From Marinobacter qingdaonensis (GTDB lineage Bacteria > Pseudomonadota > Gammaproteobacteria > Pseudomonadales > Oleiphilaceae), in contig NZ_JAYDCJ010000003.1 of the NCBI RefSeq assembly GCF_034555935.1, positions 930,001 through 994,000 on the forward strand: DNA of 64,000 nucleotides. Reading direction: 5' to 3'. The translations under genes and the position numbers were made by a program. Below the pieces are notes generated by a model. It did no database searches, was not told the DNA's origin, and saw only the letters and a program-made list of their open reading frames with translations. The number at the start of each line of letters is the position of its first letter. Within the stretch, counting starts at the first letter, position 1. This document shows, piece by piece, positions 19,939 to 29,985 of this stretch.

Positions 19939-20736
19939 CTACATCAGAACCCAATAAATAACGCCCGCCAAAACGATCCGGTAAATCACATAGGGCCACA
20001 TGCCAACCGTGTTCAGCCACTTCAGGAAGAAGTGGATGGCGGTAATGGCCATGATAAAGGATGTGACCCCGCCGATCAGGAAGCCGCTCCAGTCCACCAG
20101 GATGTCCGAGGTCGCCGCCTCCAGCAGTTTGACCGCCGAGGCCAGGGCGATGATGGGAATGGCCAGCAGGAAGGAAAAACGCGAGGCGGTCTCGCGGGTC
20201 ATGCCCAGAAACAGGCCGGCGGTGATGGTGACGCCGGAGCGGGAGGTGCCGGGCACCAGGGCCAGGGCCTGGGCGATACCGACCAGTACCGCGTCTTTCC
20301 AGTTCAGCTGGTCCAGGGTGCGCTGACGTTTCGGAATCCAGTCGGCAACGCCCAGCAGCAGGCCGAACACCAGGGTGGTGGTGAAGATCACTTCCACCGC
20401 CCGCAATTCATTGTCGATCAGATCCAGCAGTGCCAGGCCTGCCAGTCCCGCCGGGATGGTACCGATCACCAGATAGAAGGCGAGGGCGCCCTGGCCGATC
20501 AGCTTGCGCTGGCCAATCGAGGCCAGTCCGTCCCGGGCGATGCCGAAGACGTCGGTGCGGAAGTAGAGCACCACCGCGAGCAACGTGCCCAGATGCACCG
20601 ACAGGTCGAAGCCAACGCCCTGATCGGTCCAGCCGAAAAAGGCGGGGGTCAGGATCAGGTGGGCCGAGCTGGAGATGGGCAGAAATTCCGTCAGCCCCTG
20701 AAGAAGACCAAGGAATAGGGCCTGAAAAAAATCCAT
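19939..20736 (-). CDS. uppP: Undecaprenyl-diphosphate phosphatase UppP (BacA)
   Basis: A 265-residue polytopic inner-membrane enzyme that dephosphorylates undecaprenyl diphosphate, recycling the lipid carrier for peptidoglycan and other wall polymers. The start at 20736 gives the typical MDFFQALFLGLLQGLTEFLP; an upstream in-frame ATG adds 30 unrelated residues. Catalytic signatures are the E-F-L-P-I-S-S-S-A-H block (near residue 20) and PGTSRSGVTI (near 165). About seven to eight membrane segments are visible. It converges with uvrD across copies C and D of the repeat. Confidence 0.95.
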   Translation of the reverse strand: MDFFQALFLGLLQGLTEFLPISSSAHLILTPAFFGWTDQGVGFDLSVHLGTLLAVVLYFRTDVFGIARDGLASIGQRKLIGQGALAFYLVIGTIPAGLAGLALLDLIDNELRAVEVIFTTTLVFGLLLGVADWIPKRQRTLDQLNWKDAVLVGIAQALALVPGTSRSGVTITAGLFLGMTRETASRFSFLLAIPIIALASAVKLLEAATSDILVDWSGFLIGGVTSFIMAITAIHFFLKWLNTVGMWPYVIYRIVLAGVIYWVLM

Positions 20737-20914
20737 ATCAATAATCCGTTTGCGGGCGGGTGCAGGTGTTGGAAATTGGCACGGATAGTAGCAGGGCGAC
20801 CCAGTGCTGAACAGATTGTGTGACAACCATTAGCAACCAACGTAGGATTTTCTCCACACCGATTGGCAACCATACTGACCCTTTCCATCCGATGGACTCA
20901 GGCCGCCGATAACA

Positions 20915-22102
20915 ATGATTGCACTGCTGCGCCGTAACCCCCTGCCCGTCATTGTCCTTGCTCAGCTGTTCGGGACCTCGCTCTGGTTCAGTGTGAACGG
21001 AGTCTGGCTGTCGTTTTCCCAGGAGCTCGGTCTGACCGAGACCGATCTCGGGCAGATGACCATTGCCGTGCAGGCCGGGTTCATTGTTGGCACCCTGGTG
21101 CTGGCGGTGACGGCGCTGGCCGACCGGTTTGGTGCCAGCCACATCTTTGCCACTGCCAGCCTGGTCGGGGCCCTGGTCAACGCCGGGTTTGTGCTGGTGG
21201 CCGGGGCCACCCCCTTCGATCTGCTGCTGCGTTTTGTGACCGGGCTCTGCCTGGCCGGCATTTACCCGCTCGGGATGAAACTGGTCATTGCCTGGACGCC
21301 CCGATACGCCGGTGCGGCCCTGGCCTGGCTGGTGGGCATGCTGACCCTGGGGACCGCCCTGCCGCACCTGATGCGTGGCGCCACCCTGGGGCTGGCCTGG
21401 GAGTGGCCCCTGTATGGCGCATCAACCCTGGCGCTGATGGGCGGTGCCCTGGTGTACCTGCTGGGTGATGGCCCGCACCTGCCCAAATCCGGCCCCGTGC
21501 CCCTGCAGCAGGGCCTGACGGCCCTGCGTATGCCGGAGTTCCGGGCCGTGGTGGGCGGCTACCTGGGGCACATGTGGGAGCTGTACGCGTTCTGGATGCT
21601 GGTGCCACTGCTCATTGGCCGGGAGTTGAGCCGGCTCGGGCAGGGGGACACGTTGATTCCCTGGCTGGCGTTTGCCGTCATTGCCTCCGGCGCCCTGGGC
21701 TGCGTCGGGGGTGGGTGGCTCAGTCGCCAGCGTGGCAGTGCCTGGGTCGCCCGCCGGGCGCTGGCAACGTCCGGGTTGGTGTGCTTGGTCTATCCCTTCG
21801 TGTCGGGGTTCTCGCCCTTGCTCCTGCTGGCGCTGCTGCTGGTCTGGGGGGTGGCCGTGGTGGCCGACTCGCCCCAGTTTTCCGCCCTCGCGGCCGCGAC
21901 CGCGCCGCCCCGGTTCGTGGGTTCGTCGCTGGCGGTGATGAACGCGCTGGGCTTTGGCCTGACCTTGCCGGCCATCTGGCTGACCAGTGCACTCTGGGAA
22001 TGGCAGGGAGTCTGGGTGGTGTCGCTGTTGCTGCCAGGGCCGATCCTTGGCTTGTGGGTCTTCCGTGGGGTCCGGCGTGCGCCGGCGAGTGAGACGGCTT
22101 AG
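20915..22102 (+). CDS. MFS transporter
   Basis: A 395-residue protein with about 12 hydrophobic segments, typical of the major facilitator superfamily. The N terminus (QLFGTSLWFSVNGVW) and the loop after helix 2 (VTALADRFGASHIFA, a variant of the MFS motif A) support this. A cytoplasmic central loop of about 25 residues (GDGPHLPKSGPVPLQQGL) separates two halves. The substrate cannot be told; NNP-type or small-organic-acid efflux are possible. Its stop overlaps the convergent thioesterase gene by 4 bp. Confidence 0.8.
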   Translation: MIALLRRNPLPVIVLAQLFGTSLWFSVNGVWLSFSQELGLTETDLGQMTIAVQAGFIVGTLVLAVTALADRFGASHIFATASLVGALVNAGFVLVAGATPFDLLLRFVTGLCLAGIYPLGMKLVIAWTPRYAGAALAWLVGMLTLGTALPHLMRGATLGLAWEWPLYGASTLALMGGALVYLLGDGPHLPKSGPVPLQQGLTALRMPEFRAVVGGYLGHMWELYAFWMLVPLLIGRELSRLGQGDTLIPWLAFAVIASGALGCVGGGWLSRQRGSAWVARRALATSGLVCLVYPFVSGFSPLLLLALLLVWGVAVVADSPQFSALAAATAPPRFVGSSLAVMNALGFGLTLPAIWLTSALWEWQGVWVVSLLLPGPILGLWVFRGVRRAPASETA

Positions 22103-22503
22103 CGGCTCTGTTCCGGAACCTCCCGGATGCGGCCGTGCTCGTCGATGGCCACGTAGACAAACAGGCCTTCGGTAACCTTGCGCGGGGTCCGGGCGGTGCG
22201 GTCCAGGGTCCACACTTCCACCTGAATCTTCATTGAACTGCGGCCGATGTCCACCAGCTCGCAGTAGCAACCCACCTGGGAGCCAACCCGCAGGGGCGAC
22301 AGGAATTCCATTCGATCCATGGCCACCGTGGCGTTCCGGCCCAGGGAAATCCGTCCGGCCATGGTCGCTGCCGCTATGTCCATCTGCTTGACCAACCAGC
22401 CTGCGAACACGTCGCCGTTGGGGTTGGTGTCGGAGGGGAGGGGCACGATCTGGAGCGTCAGCTCGCCCCGGGGTGTGGGTTTGTCATCGTCAAAAGCCGT
22501 CAT
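22099..22503 (-). CDS. YciA-type acyl-CoA thioesterase
   Basis: A 134-residue hot-dog-fold thioesterase that hydrolyses acyl-CoA to free acid and CoA. The start at 22503 gives the YciA-like MTAFDDDKPTPRGELTLQIV. The family motif PSDTNPNGDVFAGWLVKQMDIAAA (catalytic Asp in the GD-x-F region) and a following AMDRMEFLSPLRVG are clear. Length equals E. coli YciA (132 aa). It overlaps the MFS gene at its 3' end and is divergent from pstS, with the Pho box in between. Confidence 0.85.
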   Translation of the reverse strand: MTAFDDDKPTPRGELTLQIVPLPSDTNPNGDVFAGWLVKQMDIAAATMAGRISLGRNATVAMDRMEFLSPLRVGSQVGCYCELVDIGRSSMKIQVEVWTLDRTARTPRKVTEGLFVYVAIDEHGRIREVPEQSR

Positions 22504-22606
22504 TGAGTCTGCCTTATTATTAGTGGTGAACTGCGATACCCCGCATGGTAACCGGGTTTGCCGGCGCTGCAAGCAGAATTCGATCTTTGCGACTATATTT
22601 CAGGGG

Positions 22607-22640
22607 CTGTAACAAAGTTGTCACAGAGTGACTTTAGTCT
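22607..22640 (+). promoter_or_regulatory. Pho box and -10 of the pstS promoter
   Basis: CTGTAACAAAGTTGTCAC (22607-22624) matches the PhoB-binding consensus of two direct 7-mers (CTGTCAT) separated by 4 bp. A TAGTCT -10 at 22635-22640 lies 10 bp further on, the usual spacing where the Pho box replaces the -35. The pstS start is 62 bp after the -10. Confidence 0.85.
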
Positions 22641-22702
22641 GCACTCATCGGTTAAAGACATCCGACTAATAACGTCCAAACTGGAAATGGAGACTTGACG
22701 TG

Positions 22703-23743
22703 ATGAAACTCAACAAAGCAGTTGCTGCTGTTGCATTGGCCGGCTCCGTTGCCGCCATGTCCGCACCTGCCATGGCTCGTGACACCATCAGCATCGTGGG
22801 CTCTTCCACCGTTTACCCGTTCGCTACCGTCGTGGCTGAGCGCTTTGGTACCAAAACCGATTTCAACACCCCGAAGCTGGAATCCACCGGCTCCGGTGGC
22901 GGCATGAAGCTGTTCTGTCAGGGCATTGGCACCCAGCACCCGGACATCACCAACGCTTCCCGTCGCATGAAGACCTCCGAGTTTGAGATGTGCCAGAAGA
23001 ACGGCGTCACCGACATCACCGAGTTCCGCATCGGTTCCGACGGCATCGTGATCGCCAGCTCCAAGGACGCCGAGAACCTGGACATCACCCTGGAGCAGCT
23101 GTTCCTGGCCCTGGGTTCGAAAGTGCCGGTTAACGGTGAGTGGGTGGCCAACCCGAACAAGACCTGGAGCGACGTTGATTCCAGCCTGCCGAACAAGCCG
23201 ATCCGGGTAATGGGTCCGCCGCCGACGTCCGGTACCCGTGACTCCTTCAACGAGCTGGCCCTGGCCGCTGGCTGTGACGAGCTGCCGGAAGCCGAGAGCC
23301 TGAGCAAGGATCAGCACAAGGCCATCTGCGAAAGCGTGCGTGAAGACGGCGCCTTCATCGAAGCCGGTGAGAACGACAACCTGATCGTTCAGAAACTGAT
23401 CGGCGATACGGACATGTACGGTGTGTTTGGCTACAGCTTCCTGGAAGAGAATGCCGACCGCCTGCAGGCCGCCACCCTGAATGGCATGGTGCCGACCGCC
23501 GAGGACATCGCGGCCGACAAGTACCCGGTTGCCCGGTCCCTGTTCTTCTACGTGAAGAAGGCACACGTTGGCGTGATTCCTGGCATCCAGGAGTATGTTG
23601 AGGAATTCACCAGCAACGCCGCCATGGGCCAGAACGGTTACCTGAAGAACGTCGGCCTGATCGTGCCGCCGCGCGACCAGCTGATGAACCTGATGGACAA
23701 GTCGGAGAATCTGCCGAACCTGGCTCTGGAAGAGCTGAAGTAA
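22703..23743 (+). CDS. pstS: Phosphate ABC transporter substrate-binding protein PstS
   Basis: A 346-residue periplasmic phosphate-binding protein. Signal peptide about 1-25 (ending AMA-RD). Phosphate-binding loops: GSSTVYPFA (near 34), ESTGSGGGMKLF (near 62) and PPTSGTRDSF (near 177). The ATG at 22703 is preferred; a GTG directly before it would add one residue. It is the first gene of pstSCAB-phoU and sits behind a Pho box, so it is induced when phosphate is scarce. It is longer than the simplest PstS proteins and belongs to the type paired with enlarged PstC/PstA. Confidence 0.93.
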   Translation: MKLNKAVAAVALAGSVAAMSAPAMARDTISIVGSSTVYPFATVVAERFGTKTDFNTPKLESTGSGGGMKLFCQGIGTQHPDITNASRRMKTSEFEMCQKNGVTDITEFRIGSDGIVIASSKDAENLDITLEQLFLALGSKVPVNGEWVANPNKTWSDVDSSLPNKPIRVMGPPPTSGTRDSFNELALAAGCDELPEAESLSKDQHKAICESVREDGAFIEAGENDNLIVQKLIGDTDMYGVFGYSFLEENADRLQAATLNGMVPTAEDIAADKYPVARSLFFYVKKAHVGVIPGIQEYVEEFTSNAAMGQNGYLKNVGLIVPPRDQLMNLMDKSENLPNLALEELK

Positions 23744-23799
23744 CCCGAAGATCTTCGGGAATCCAAAGGGTGCGGGCCTGTTGCGGGCACGCGCCCTTT
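23744..23799 (+). terminator. Hairpins between pstS and pstC (possible attenuator)
   Basis: Directly after the pstS stop lies the perfect 16-bp palindrome CCCGAAGATCTTCGGG (23744-23759). A second hairpin follows with a 10-bp stem (AAAGGGTGCG at 23765-23774 with CGCGCCCTTT at 23790-23799, one G-U pair). Neither is followed by a long T-run. Such hairpins often protect or partly terminate the message so that the binding protein is made in excess over the permease. Confidence 0.5.
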
Positions 23800-23885
23800 C
23801 GCACGTTTAGAAGGACGATCCGGTGCCATGGACCTCTGTAATCTGTAAAATGGGCGCCCACTTGAAGTCGTAGACAGGATTATTC

Positions 23886-25274
23886 ATGCAACCGGCCAAT
23901 TTGTTTTTGCTCATCCTCGCGCTCGCCGTCGTGGCCTATGGCTTGGGGTATGCGCGTTCCCGGTCCCTGGCCATGCCGCTGGGCGGCATTCGTCACCTCA
24001 AGTCACTGCCGTTCTATTACGGCGCCCGCGCCGCCCTGTGGGCCGGTATTCCGGCGCTGCTGGTGCTCGGCCTCTGGGCCGCGTTCCAGGGCAAGGTCAT
24101 TCAGCTGATCGTGGTCGGCGGCCTGCCGCCGGAGCTGATGCCCGCCAACGAAGGCCAGGCCAGCCTGCTGCTCAGCAAGATCAGCAACGTCGCCAGTGGG
24201 GCGCTGCCGGCGGGCTTCGTTGAGCCTCCCATTGCTGCCGCGGCGGAACGGCTCGAGGCCCTGCGCGCGCAAAGCCGGCTGCTGATGTCAGCGCTGGTGG
24301 TGTCGGTGGCGGTGCTGGCCGGTTTCCTCGGCTGGCTCCGGATTCGGCCTCGGCTCAACGCCCGCTCCCAGGTTGAGGCCATCCTGAAGTGGCTGTTCTT
24401 TGCCTGCGCCGCGCTGGCGATCCTGACCACCGTGGGCATCATCTTCTCGGTGGCGTTCGAGACCTTCCGGTTCTTCGGCAAGGTGCCGTTCACCGAATTC
24501 TTCTTCGGGACCCAGTGGAGTCCGCAGACCGCCCTGCGCGCCGATCAGGTGGCGGCCCAGGGTGCCTTCGGCATGATTCCGCTGTTTACCGGTACCCTGC
24601 TGATTTCCGCCATCGCCATGGTGGTGGCGGTGCCGGTCGGCCTGCTGTCGGCGATCTACCTGTCCGAATACGCCAACAAGAAGGTGCGCGGCGTGGTCAA
24701 GCCGCTGCTGGAGATGCTGGCCGGTATTCCGACCGTGGTTTACGGCTTCTTCGCCGCCCTCACGGTGGCGCCGTTCATCGGCGACCTGGCCGATTCCCTG
24801 GGCATCGAGGCCTCCTCCCAGAGCGCCCTGGCCGCCGGCGGGGTCATGGGCATCATGATCATCCCGTTCGTGTCGTCCCTGTCCGACGACGTCATCAACG
24901 CGGTGCCCCAGTCCCTGCGGGACGGCTCCCTGGCCCTCGGCGCGACCCAGTCGGAGACCATGAAGAAGGTCATTTTCCCGGCCGCGCTGCCGGGCATCAT
25001 GGGCGGTGTCCTGCTGGCGGTGTCCCGGGCCATCGGTGAGACCATGATCGTGGTCATGGCCGCGGGCCTGGCGGCCAACCTGACCGCCAACCCGCTGGAG
25101 ACGGTGACCACCGTAACCGTGCAGATCGTGACCCTGCTGACCGGGGACCAGGAATTCGACAGCGCCAAGACCTTGGCGGCCTTCGCCCTGGGCGCCATGC
25201 TCTTCCTGGCGACCCTGCTGCTCAACGTTATCGCTCTCAAAATCGTGCGCAAGTATCGGGAACAGTATGACTGA
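23886..25274 (+). CDS. pstC: Phosphate ABC transporter permease PstC
   Basis: A 462-residue inner-membrane permease, half of the phosphate channel. It is longer than E. coli PstC (319 aa) because of an N-terminal extension: one membrane segment at 4-24, a second near 50-75, then a soluble stretch and a third near 135-160. The core permease holds about six segments, with the ABC-interaction EAA-type loop at SLRDGSLALGATQSETMKKVIFPAALPG in part (near 345-375). Its end overlaps the pstA start by 8 bp, so translation is coupled. Confidence 0.92.
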   Translation: MQPANLFLLILALAVVAYGLGYARSRSLAMPLGGIRHLKSLPFYYGARAALWAGIPALLVLGLWAAFQGKVIQLIVVGGLPPELMPANEGQASLLLSKISNVASGALPAGFVEPPIAAAAERLEALRAQSRLLMSALVVSVAVLAGFLGWLRIRPRLNARSQVEAILKWLFFACAALAILTTVGIIFSVAFETFRFFGKVPFTEFFFGTQWSPQTALRADQVAAQGAFGMIPLFTGTLLISAIAMVVAVPVGLLSAIYLSEYANKKVRGVVKPLLEMLAGIPTVVYGFFAALTVAPFIGDLADSLGIEASSQSALAAGGVMGIMIIPFVSSLSDDVINAVPQSLRDGSLALGATQSETMKKVIFPAALPGIMGGVLLAVSRAIGETMIVVMAAGLAANLTANPLETVTTVTVQIVTLLTGDQEFDSAKTLAAFALGAMLFLATLLLNVIALKIVRKYREQYD

Positions 25275-26541
25275 CCAACGTTCACAGGCGGAGATTGTCC
25301 GCCAGTCGCTCAAACGCCGTTATCGCAAGGAGCGTCGCTTCCGCGCCTACGGCATCCTCGCCATCGCCGTGGCCCTGTCGGCGCTGGTCATCCTGTTCAC
25401 GGATATCATCGGCAAGGGCTACACCGGATTCATGAAAACCACCATCACCATGGAAGTGGCGCTGGATGGTGAGATGATGTACCTGGACGACGCCACCGAC
25501 GAGCGTCAGCTCAAGATGGCGGATTTTGTCGAGCCGCTGATCCAGGCCCTGTACAAGCAGATTCCGGAGGCCACGGAAGAGGATCGCAGTGCCGTCCGCG
25601 ACCTGATCAATCCGTACGCCTCGGTGGCCCTGCGGGATGCCCTGAAGGCCAATCCGGACTGGCTCGGGACCACCCGGACCATGACCTTCCTGTCGCACAC
25701 CGACGTCGATGTTTACGTCAAGCACGCCGGCGACGAGGGCTACTCGATCAAGCTGGACGACCAGCAGCAGGCGTGGGTGGACCAGCTGGTGGAGCGCGGC
25801 GTCGTCGACACCTCGTTCAACGATGTGTTCTTCAGCGGCGGCGATTCCCGGGATCCGTCCAAGGCCGGCATTCTCGGCGCCGTGGTTGGCTCCCTGCTGA
25901 CCATGTTCGTGACCCTGGTGCTGTCCTTCCCGATCGGGGTGGCCGCGGCCATCTACCTGGAAGAGTTTGCCCCCCAGAACAAGTTCACCGACTTCATTGA
26001 GGTGAACATCAACAACCTGGCGGCGGTACCGTCGATCATTTTCGGTCTGCTGGGTCTGGCGGTGTTCATCAACCTGTTCGGCATGCCCCGGTCGGTGCCG
26101 GTGGTGGGTGGTCTGGTGCTGACCCTGATGACCCTGCCGACCATCATCATTTCCAGCCGGGCCGCCATCAAGAGTGTGCCGCCCTCGATCCGGGAAGCGG
26201 CCGAAGGCATCGGCGCCTCCAAGATGCAGGTGGTCCTGCACCATGTGCTGCCGCTGGCGATGCCGGGCATGCTGACCGGTTCCATCATCGGTATGGCCCA
26301 GGCCCTCGGCGAGACCGCGCCGCTGCTGTTGATCGGCATGGTGGCGTTCATTGTCGACGTGCCCGACGGGTTCCTGGATTCGGCCACGGTGCTGCCCGTA
26401 CAGGTGTTCCTGTGGGCCGGCAGCCCGGAATTGGCCTTTATCGAACGCGCGTCAGCGGCCATTATGGTGCTGTTGACCTTCCTGATCAGTATGAATGCAT
26501 TGGCCATCTGGATGCGTAAACGCCTCGAGCGCCGGTGGTAA
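25267..26541 (+). CDS. pstA: Phosphate ABC transporter permease PstA
   Basis: A 424-residue permease, partner of PstC, also longer than E. coli PstA (296 aa). The extra part is a soluble, presumably periplasmic, insert of about 150 residues between the first membrane segment (near 30-50) and the core (from about 195). The EAA-type loop is at [30 protein letters not shown] in part (near 305-330). It overlaps pstC at its 5' end and precedes pstB by 11 bp. Confidence 0.92.
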   Translation: MTDQRSQAEIVRQSLKRRYRKERRFRAYGILAIAVALSALVILFTDIIGKGYTGFMKTTITMEVALDGEMMYLDDATDERQLKMADFVEPLIQALYKQIPEATEEDRSAVRDLINPYASVALRDALKANPDWLGTTRTMTFLSHTDVDVYVKHAGDEGYSIKLDDQQQAWVDQLVERGVVDTSFNDVFFSGGDSRDPSKAGILGAVVGSLLTMFVTLVLSFPIGVAAAIYLEEFAPQNKFTDFIEVNINNLAAVPSIIFGLLGLAVFINLFGMPRSVPVVGGLVLTLMTLPTIIISSRAAIKSVPPSIREAAEGIGASKMQVVLHHVLPLAMPGMLTGSIIGMAQALGETAPLLLIGMVAFIVDVPDGFLDSATVLPVQVFLWAGSPELAFIERASAAIMVLLTFLISMNALAIWMRKRLERRW

Positions 26542-26552
26542 GGAGAATCACG

Positions 26553-27443
<891 letters not shown>

Positions 27444-27475
27444 TTGCGCAGCCGGGGACATTGGAGAAACACAGT

Positions 27476-28198
27476 ATGCCTACCAAGAAAGACGACGTTT
27501 ACGGGGATCACATCTCCCACAAGTTCAATGACGAACTGATGGAGCTGAAGACCGAATTTCTGAAGATGGGTGGAATGGTGGAAGCCCAGGTGGAAAGTGC
27601 GGTTCAGGCCCTGATGGACGGTGATGGCCACCTGGCGGAGGAAATCCGGGTCCGGGACAAGCGCGTCGACAAGATGGAAGTGGACATCGACGAGGAGGCG
27701 ACCCTGATCATCGCCCGCCGTCAGCCCACCGCCCGCGACCTGCGCCTGGTGATTTCGGTGATCAAGATGGTCGCAGACCTGGAGCGGGTCGGCGACGAGG
27801 CCAAGAAGATCGCCAAGCTGGCCATCAAACTGGCGGAAGAGGGTCAGGCCCCGCGCGGCTACGTCGAGGTCCGGCACATTGCCACCCACGTGCTGAGCAT
27901 GCTGCACGACGCCCTGGACGCTTTCGCACGTCTGGATTCCGAGCAGGCGCTGCGGATCATGAAGGAGGACAAGCGGGTCGATGAGGAGTATCAGGCGGCC
28001 GCGCGTACCCTGCTGACCTTCATGATGGAAGACACCCGGAACATTTCCCGGTGCATGTCGGTGATGTGGGTCCTGCGTGCCCTGGAGCGCGTCGGTGACC
28101 ACGCCTGCAACATTGCCGAGAACGTGATCTTCATGGTCAAGGGTGAGGACGTGCGCCACACCCCGGTGGAGGAAGCCGAACGGGTGGTGGGGCGCTGA
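27476..28198 (+). CDS. phoU: Phosphate-signalling protein PhoU
   Basis: A 240-residue all-helical protein that represses the PhoR-PhoB pathway when phosphate is plentiful and restrains uptake by Pst. Two PhoU repeats are visible; metal-binding E/DxxxD motifs appear at RVDKMEVDIDEEA and RVDEEYQAA, and LERVGDEAKKIAK and LERVGDHACNIAE are the matching motifs of the two halves. A GGAGAA ribosome-binding site precedes the ATG at 27476. It closes the pst operon; no T-rich terminator is seen after it. Confidence 0.95.
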   Translation: MPTKKDDVYGDHISHKFNDELMELKTEFLKMGGMVEAQVESAVQALMDGDGHLAEEIRVRDKRVDKMEVDIDEEATLIIARRQPTARDLRLVISVIKMVADLERVGDEAKKIAKLAIKLAEEGQAPRGYVEVRHIATHVLSMLHDALDAFARLDSEQALRIMKEDKRVDEEYQAAARTLLTFMMEDTRNISRCMSVMWVLRALERVGDHACNIAENVIFMVKGEDVRHTPVEEAERVVGR

Positions 28199-28220
28199 AC
28201 CCCACCCAGGCCCGGTTGCC

Positions 28221-28586
28221 CTACGCCTGCTTCATCCGGTCGGTGTAGGGCGGCCAGCCAAACGGTTTGCCGGCCAGTACGTGCAGGTGGATGTGAAACA
28301 CCGTCTGGCCCGAGTTCTCCCCGCAGTTCATTACCGTGCGATAGCCATCCTCGGCAAAGCCCATCTCCTTCGCCAGCTTGCTGGCCACCCAGTACAGATG
28401 CCCAAGCAGCTCCCGGTCGTCCTCCGTCATGTCGTTGATGGTGGCGATGGCTTTTTTCGGGATCACCAGCAGGTGCACCGGCGCCTGCGGGTTGATGTCC
28501 CGGAACGCGAGGCTGATGTCGTCCTCGTACACGATGTCGGCGGGAATCTCCCGATTGATGATCTTGGTGAAAATAGTCTCTGACAT
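28221..28586 (-). CDS. hinT: HIT-family nucleotide hydrolase HinT
   Basis: A 121-residue cytoplasmic purine-nucleoside phosphoramidase. The histidine triad HIHLH is at residues 98-102, and the N terminus (TIFTKIINREIPADIVYED) is typical of the Hint branch (E. coli HinT 119 aa). It removes AMP from lysyl- or other aminoacyl-AMP and phosphoramidate substrates. It lies last in a run of leftward genes, 40 bp after the Ubi hydroxylase stop. Confidence 0.93.
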   Translation of the reverse strand: MSETIFTKIINREIPADIVYEDDISLAFRDINPQAPVHLLVIPKKAIATINDMTEDDRELLGHLYWVASKLAKEMGFAEDGYRTVMNCGENSGQTVFHIHLHVLAGKPFGWPPYTDRMKQA

Positions 28587-28626
28587 GCTCGCTCCTGCGT
28601 TGGGGTGGTGGGTACAGCCAATCGGG

Positions 28627-29922
28627 TTACAGCCGGCCGAGACCGGGTAACCGTTCCGTCAGTTTCTTCAGGGCCGCGGGCAACTGGTCGTCCAGGCCCA
28701 TGGCGTACCGGGTCACCTGGTTGCGGGCCAGGGGCAGGGCGCGGGCGGCGCCAAGACCCAGGTTGCGCAGCAGGTGGACCGGCGGGATGCGGTTGCTGAA
28801 CAGATGGTAGAACAGGTCCATGGCCAGCATCATGCGCCGGTTGGCGGGCCGCCGCAGCTGCTCGTAGCGCCGCAGCCAGGGTTCCGAGGCCAGGTCCAGG
28901 CCGGCGCGCCGGGCCTCCCGCAGCTGGTCCTGCAGGCATTGGGCGTCCTGGAAACCGAGGTTGACGCCCTGGCCGGCCAGGGGGTTGATGGTGTGGGCGG
29001 CGTCGCCGGCCAGCACTACCCGGCCGGAGAAATACCGTGTGGCGTGCTGGCGTGCGATGGGGAAACTGGCCCGGGCTTCGATGTGGGTCAGCGCCGGCAA
29101 CTGTGGCGGGAACGAACGCTGGATTTCCGCCAGCAGTTCGGTGTTGGTCAGCGCCTTCAGGCGTGCCAGTTCGGCGGGCGCGTCGTACCACACCAGGGAG
29201 GCCCAGCTTTCGTCCGGGTATTGTTCGCCGGCACTGTGCAGGGGCAGGAACGCCCGGGGCCCGCTGGGGTAGAAGCCCTGCCAGGTAATGTCGGCCACCG
29301 GGCCCCGATAACGGGCGGAGATGACCATGGCCTGCTGTTGGTACTGGTTGCGGGCAATGCCGATGCCGGCCAGCTCGCGCACCCGGGACTGGCCGCCGTC
29401 GGCGCCCACCACCAGCTGGGCCTGCAGCCGTTGACCGTCGTCGAGGGTCAGGGTGGCGATGTCCGGGTCTTGCTCCAGCGCGCTTACGCCCCGGCCGGCC
29501 AGCACCGTGACCCCCGGCTCGGCCTCCGCCGCCTGCCACAGCGCCCGTTGGGTCACCGAGTTCTCGACGATGTGGCCCAGATGGGCGCAGTCCAGGTTGG
29601 CGGCGTCGAATTCCACTTCGGTCAGCTGGCGCGGCAGCAGGGTGCTGAGCGGGTGCCGGGTTTCATCCCAGACCGCAAGGCGTCGGTAGCGGGTGCTGCG
29701 CATGGCGCTGATCTGGGGCCAGGCGCCCAGACGCTGGAGGTAGCGCTCGGTGCCGGCGCTGAGGGCGGAGACCCGGATGTCCGGGGCCGTGTCGGGGTCG
29801 AATCCGGGCGCCGGGGCCCGATCCACCACCGCGACCCGGAAGCCATCCTGGCCCAGGCCGGTTGCGAGGGCGGCGCCGACCATGCCGGCACCGACCACAA
29901 CGATGTCATAAGCTTGCGTCAT
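28627..29922 (-). CDS. FAD-dependent ubiquinone-biosynthesis hydroxylase (UbiH/UbiF family)
   Basis: A 431-residue flavoprotein monooxygenase of the UbiH/UbiF/UbiI/VisC group, which hydroxylates the ring of ubiquinone precursors. FAD motifs: IVVVGAGMVGAALATGL (near 7), DG motif VVGADGGQSRVRELAG (near 172), and the C-terminal GDAAHTINPLAGQGVNLG (near 300), where ...NPLAGQG... is the ubiquinone-hydroxylase signature. Which ring position is modified cannot be read from this; sequence style suggests UbiF-like (C6). Membrane or quinone-complex association is expected. Confidence 0.85.
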   Translation of the reverse strand: MTQAYDIVVVGAGMVGAALATGLGQDGFRVAVVDRAPAPGFDPDTAPDIRVSALSAGTERYLQRLGAWPQISAMRSTRYRRLAVWDETRHPLSTLLPRQLTEVEFDAANLDCAHLGHIVENSVTQRALWQAAEAEPGVTVLAGRGVSALEQDPDIATLTLDDGQRLQAQLVVGADGGQSRVRELAGIGIARNQYQQQAMVISARYRGPVADITWQGFYPSGPRAFLPLHSAGEQYPDESWASLVWYDAPAELARLKALTNTELLAEIQRSFPPQLPALTHIEARASFPIARQHATRYFSGRVVLAGDAAHTINPLAGQGVNLGFQDAQCLQDQLREARRAGLDLASEPWLRRYEQLRRPANRRMMLAMDLFYHLFSNRIPPVHLLRNLGLGAARALPLARNQVTRYAMGLDDQLPAALKKLTERLPGLGRL

Positions 29923-29985
29923 ATCGGGTTCCTGTCTGAGGCCACCAGTTTACGCGATGGTACGGCTCAGACAAGCGGCCCGGAT

